DNA from: Ramlibacter alkalitolerans
Lineage (GTDB): Bacteria > Pseudomonadota > Gammaproteobacteria > Burkholderiales > Burkholderiaceae_C
Length of the DNA stretch: 64,000 nucleotides
Direction: 5' to 3'
NCBI RefSeq assembly: GCF_016722765.1
Contig: NZ_JAEQND010000002.1
Location: forward strand, 248,001-312,000
Shown: positions 61,319 to 64,000 of the stretch, in pieces
Numbering within the stretch: position 1 is the first letter of the stretch
How the letters are laid out: each line of letters starts with the position of its first letter
Made by a program: the position numbers and the translations under genes
The notes under the pieces: model-generated
What the model saw: the letters and a program-made list of their open reading frames with translations, nothing else
What the model was told of the DNA's origin: nothing
Database searches by the model: none

Positions 61319-61361
61319 CATTCCTCGGGGGCTTGGGAGCCTCCCGAGTCCCCTAGGAATG
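61319..61361 (+). promoter_or_regulatory. Long leader hairpin of pnp, probable RNase III/PNPase autoregulation site
   Basis: CATTCCTCGGGG (61319-61330) pairs with CCCCTAGGAATG (61350-61361) with one mismatch, and the inner TTGGGAG / CTCCCGAG extends the stem. It lies 55 bases before the pnp start. In E. coli pnp mRNA is controlled by RNase III cleavage of such a hairpin followed by PNPase action. The homology is structural, not in sequence. Confidence 0.65.
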
Positions 61362-61416
61362 GCATCGTGTTCGGCCCCACGCCCCTCCGTCCCATCGAGA
61401 GAAAAGAGGACATGCC

Positions 61417-63756
61417 ATGAGCATCTTCAACAAGGTCACCAAGTCGTTCCAGTGGGGCAACCACACCGTCACGCTGGAAACGGGCGAGATCGCCCGCCAG
61501 GCCGGCGGCGCCGTGCTGGTCAACATCGAGGACACGGTGGTGCTCGCCACCGTCGTCGGCTCCAAGACCGCCAAGCCGGGCCAGGACTTCTTCCCCCTGA
61601 CCGTCGACTACATCGAGAAGACCTACGCCGCCGGCAAGATCCCCGGCAGCTTCTTCAAGCGTGAAGCCAAGCCCTCGGAACTCGAGACGCTCACCTCCCG
61701 CCTGATCGACCGCCCGATCCGCCCGCTGTTCCCCGAGGGCTTCTACAACGAGGTGCACGTGGTCATCCACACCATCTCGCTGAACCCCGAAGTCGACGCC
61801 GACATCGCCGCCATGATCGGCGTGTCCGCCGCGCTGTCCATCTCCGGCATCCCGTTCAACGGCCCGATCGGCGCTGCCCGCGTGGGCTACGTCAACGGCG
61901 AGTACGTGCTGAACCCGGGCCCGACCGCCCGCAAGATGTCCGACCTCGATCTGGTCGTCGCCGGCACCGAGGCCGCCGTGCTGATGGTGGAATCCGAGGC
62001 GCAGCAGCTGTCCGAGGAAGTGATGCTGGGCGCCGTGGTGTTCGGCCACGAGCAGGGCAGGATCGCGATCGACGCCATCCACGAACTGGTGCGCGAAGCC
62101 GGCAAGCCGGTCTGGGACTGGCAGCCGCCGGCCAAGGACGAAGCCTTCATCGCCCGCGTGAGCGCCGTCGCCGAGGAGAAGATCCGCGCCGCCTACCAGA
62201 TCCGCTCCAAGCAGGCCCGCACGCAAGCCCTGCGCGACGCCACCGCTTCGGTGCAGTCCGCGCTGAAGGAGCAGGGCGTCGAGTTCGACCCGGTGAAGGT
62301 CGACAACCTGCTGTTCGACATCGAGGCGCGCATCGTGCGCAGCCAGATCCTCTCCGGCGAGCCGCGCATCGACGGCCGCGACACGCGCACCGTGCGCCCG
62401 ATCGAGATCCGCACCGGCGTGCTGCCCCGCACCCATGGCTCGGCCCTCTTCACGCGCGGCGAAACCCAGGCGCTGGTGGTCTCCACGCTCGGCACCGAGC
62501 AGGACGCGCAGCGCATCGACGCCCTGGCCGGCGAGTTCCAGGACCGCTTCCTGTTCCACTACAACATGCCTCCCTTCGCCACCGGCGAGACGGGCCGCAT
62601 GGGCTCCACCAAGCGGCGCGAAGTCGGCCACGGCCGCCTGGCCAAGCGGGCGCTGATCCCGGTGCTGCCCTCCAAGGAGGAGTTCCCCTACGTGATGCGC
62701 GTGGTCTCCGAGATCACCGAGTCCAACGGTTCCTCCTCGATGGCTTCGGTCTGCGGCGGCTGCCTGTCGCTGATGGACGCCGGCGTGCCGCTGAAGGCGC
62801 ACGTGGCCGGCATCGCCATGGGCCTGATCAAGGAAGCCAACCGCTTCGCGGTGCTGACCGACATCCTCGGCGACGAGGACCACCTCGGCGACATGGACTT
62901 CAAGGTGGCCGGCACGGTCAACGGCGTGACGGCGCTGCAGATGGACATCAAGATCCAGGGCATCACCAAGGAGATCATGCAGGTCGCGCTGGCGCAGGCC
63001 AAGGAAGCGCGCATGCACATCCTGGGCAAGATGCAGGAGGCGCTGGGCGCAGCCAAGTCCGACGTGTCCACCTGGGCGCCGCGCCTGTACACGATGAAGA
63101 TCAACCCCGAGAAGATCCGCGACGTGATCGGCAAGGGCGGCGCTGTCATCCGCGCGCTGACGGAAGAGACGGGCACGCAGATCGACATCGCGGAAGACGG
63201 CACGATCACCATCGCCTCCACCGACGCCGGCAAGGCCGAAGAGGCGAAGAAGCGCATCGAGCAGATCACCGCCGAAGTCGAAGTCGGCAAGGTCTACGAA
63301 GGCCCGATCACGAAGATCCTGGACTTCGGCGCGCTGGTCAACCTGCTGCCCGGCAAGGACGGCCTGCTGCACATCTCCCAGATCGCTCACGAGCGCGTGG
63401 AGAGGGTCACCGACTACCTGTCCGAAGGCCAGGTGGTGAAGGTCAAGGTGCTGGAGACCGACGACAAGGGCCGCGTGAAGCTGTCCATGAAGGCGCTGGC
63501 CGACCGTCCGGAAGGCATGGAAGACCGCCCGCCGCGCGAGCCGCGTGGCGATCGCGGTGACCGCGGTGACCGTGGCGACCGTCCCCCGCGCGGTGATTAC
63601 CGCGGTGGCGACCGTGGCGATCGCGGCGACCGCGGCGAAGGCCGTGGCGACCGCCCCCCGCGCGAGCCGCGCGAGAACCGCGAACCGCGCGAGCCGCGCA
63701 CCGAGCCGCAGCAGGAATCCGGCGGCAATACGCCCGAGGGCGGCAACCAGCAGTGA
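61417..63756 (+). CDS. pnp: Polyribonucleotide nucleotidyltransferase
   Basis: The 779-residue enzyme degrades RNA from 3' ends with phosphate and forms part of the degradosome. Two RNase PH-like cores ([40 protein letters not shown] and [20 protein letters not shown]) flank a helical linker. A KH domain ([20 protein letters not shown]), an S1 domain ([20 protein letters not shown]) and an unusual C-terminal tail of about 75 residues rich in Arg, Gly and Asp (repeated GDRGDRG) follow. The tail is probably disordered and RNA-binding or degradosome-linked. Confidence 0.97.
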   Translation: MSIFNKVTKSFQWGNHTVTLETGEIARQAGGAVLVNIEDTVVLATVVGSKTAKPGQDFFPLTVDYIEKTYAAGKIPGSFFKREAKPSELETLTSRLIDRPIRPLFPEGFYNEVHVVIHTISLNPEVDADIAAMIGVSAALSISGIPFNGPIGAARVGYVNGEYVLNPGPTARKMSDLDLVVAGTEAAVLMVESEAQQLSEEVMLGAVVFGHEQGRIAIDAIHELVREAGKPVWDWQPPAKDEAFIARVSAVAEEKIRAAYQIRSKQARTQALRDATASVQSALKEQGVEFDPVKVDNLLFDIEARIVRSQILSGEPRIDGRDTRTVRPIEIRTGVLPRTHGSALFTRGETQALVVSTLGTEQDAQRIDALAGEFQDRFLFHYNMPPFATGETGRMGSTKRREVGHGRLAKRALIPVLPSKEEFPYVMRVVSEITESNGSSSMASVCGGCLSLMDAGVPLKAHVAGIAMGLIKEANRFAVLTDILGDEDHLGDMDFKVAGTVNGVTALQMDIKIQGITKEIMQVALAQAKEARMHILGKMQEALGAAKSDVSTWAPRLYTMKINPEKIRDVIGKGGAVIRALTEETGTQIDIAEDGTITIASTDAGKAEEAKKRIEQITAEVEVGKVYEGPITKILDFGALVNLLPGKDGLLHISQIAHERVERVTDYLSEGQVVKVKVLETDDKGRVKLSMKALADRPEGMEDRPPREPRGDRGDRGDRGDRPPRGDYRGGDRGDRGDRGEGRGDRPPREPRENREPREPRTEPQQESGGNTPEGGNQQ

Positions 63757-63767
63757 TGGCGTTCCAC

Positions 63768-63828
63768 GTTGGGCGTTCGGCGTCCGGCGTGGACTCCTTC
63801 GCCCAACGCCCAACTCTCAACGCCCAAC
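63768..63828. repeat. GTTGGGCGTT inverted repeat
   Basis: GTTGGGCGTT (63768-63777) is complementary to AACGCCCAAC at 63805-63814 and again at 63819-63828, so two hairpins are possible. It fills the gap between pnp and the next gene. Confidence 0.6.
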
Positions 63829-63832
63829 GAAC

Positions 63833-64000
63833 ATGAAAGCCATCGAGATCACGCAATACGGCGCGCCGGAAGTCCTGCGCGCCGGTGAGCGCCCCGACCC
63901 GGCGCCGGGTGCGGGGGAACTGCTGATCCGCGTCACCGCCAGTGGCGTGAACCGGCCCGACGTGCTCCAGCGCACCGGCAACTACCCGGTGCCGCCCGGC
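63833..64000 (+). CDS. Zinc-free NAD(P)H quinone oxidoreductase, N-terminal part
   Basis: The frame begins MKAIEITQYGAPEVLRAGER and runs off the window end after 56 residues. It holds the start of the medium-chain reductase fold with VTASGVNRPDVLQRTGNYP, typical of PIG3/quinone oxidoreductases. Such enzymes reduce quinones with NADPH in the cytosol. The start is the first Met in frame, four bases after the hairpin repeat. Confidence 0.85.
   Translation, partial: MKAIEITQYGAPEVLRAGERPDPAPGAGELLIRVTASGVNRPDVLQRTGNYPVPPG

Noticed and set aside
61318-63813. 831-residue minus-strand frame opposite pnp
   Set aside because: Shadow frame; its Gly/Asp/His/Arg-rich composition reflects pnp codons.
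1-64000. tRNA, rRNA, insertion sequences and prophage genes
   Set aside because: I searched by eye for T-loop motifs, transposase and integrase proteins and found none; short or degenerate ones could be missed.

Overview
The window is a high-GC (about two-thirds G+C) stretch of a bacterial chromosome. Gene content and order (glnS, uppP, mutS, suhB/trmJ/cysE, mog-darP-pmbA, rpsU-yqeY, flhDC, cobA, nirBD, tsaD, rpsO-pnp, several Bug/TTT and TRAP carboxylate transporters) point to a betaproteobacterium of the order Burkholderiales, most like the Comamonadaceae (Ramlibacter/Variovorax type). This placement is inferred from protein character; no database search was run.

Layout. 0-7.2 kb: a truncated hypothetical gene, a class-V aminotransferase, several small conserved or hypothetical genes, glnS and a His-rich secreted protein. 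7.3-11.6 kb: one minus-strand operon (membrane fusion protein, alpha/beta hydrolase, 2TM protein, LytS-like kinase, LytTR regulator) ending in a strong terminator at 7251-7285. 11.8-23 kb: uppP, two hydrolases, a TRAP transporter (dctPQM), an Anbu proteasome-like peptidase overlapping mutS, an MscS-type channel and suhB. 23.2-27.8 kb: a 2-oxoacid oxidoreductase operon behind a consensus FNR/ANR box. 28-29.5 kb: trmJ and cysE. 29.5-33.15 kb: a three-gene cassette (patatin phospholipase, PGDYG-like protein, a TIR/DRHyd-like + TPR-S + SLOG-like protein) that looks like a prokaryotic conflict or immune system and is the best candidate for something undescribed. 33.2-38.7 kb: mog, darP, pmbA, yqeY, rpsU, a BaiN/HI0933 flavoprotein and a small secreted protein. 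38.7-42.3 kb: a motility block with flhC placed before flhD, a FliT-like chaperone, a chemoreceptor and a free single-Cache protein. 42.4-44.1 kb: cobA and ybiB. 44.2-49.3 kb: a translationally coupled tctC-tctB-tctA-prpD-SDR operon. 49.4-53.7 kb: nirD, nirB and nasR. 53.7-64 kb: tsaD, a methyltransferase, a LysR regulator with a divergent tautomerase operon, hsp20, an ABC-type binding protein, an aminotransferase, rpsO, pnp and the start of a quinone oxidoreductase.

Regulation is readable in several places. nirBD has a near-consensus sigma-54 promoter followed by two hairpins whose hexaloops both begin AACG, the expected target of the NasR ANTAR protein encoded just upstream. The oxidoreductase operon has a perfect TTGAT-N4-ATCAA site at the right distance for a class II activator promoter. 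rpsU and rpsO have clear sigma-70 promoters, and pnp has a long leader hairpin like the RNase III site used for its autoregulation.

Intergenic space is rich in palindromic repeats. I distinguish at least four types: GTCATTCCCGC-type elements, including a 26-bp tandem array; a GTAGGCTGGCGG hairpin family; a CGCAGAGG-type long hairpin pair; and a nested palindrome of about 300 bp at 57.3-57.6 kb. Several start exactly at stop codons. I found no tRNA, rRNA, CRISPR array, insertion sequence or prophage.
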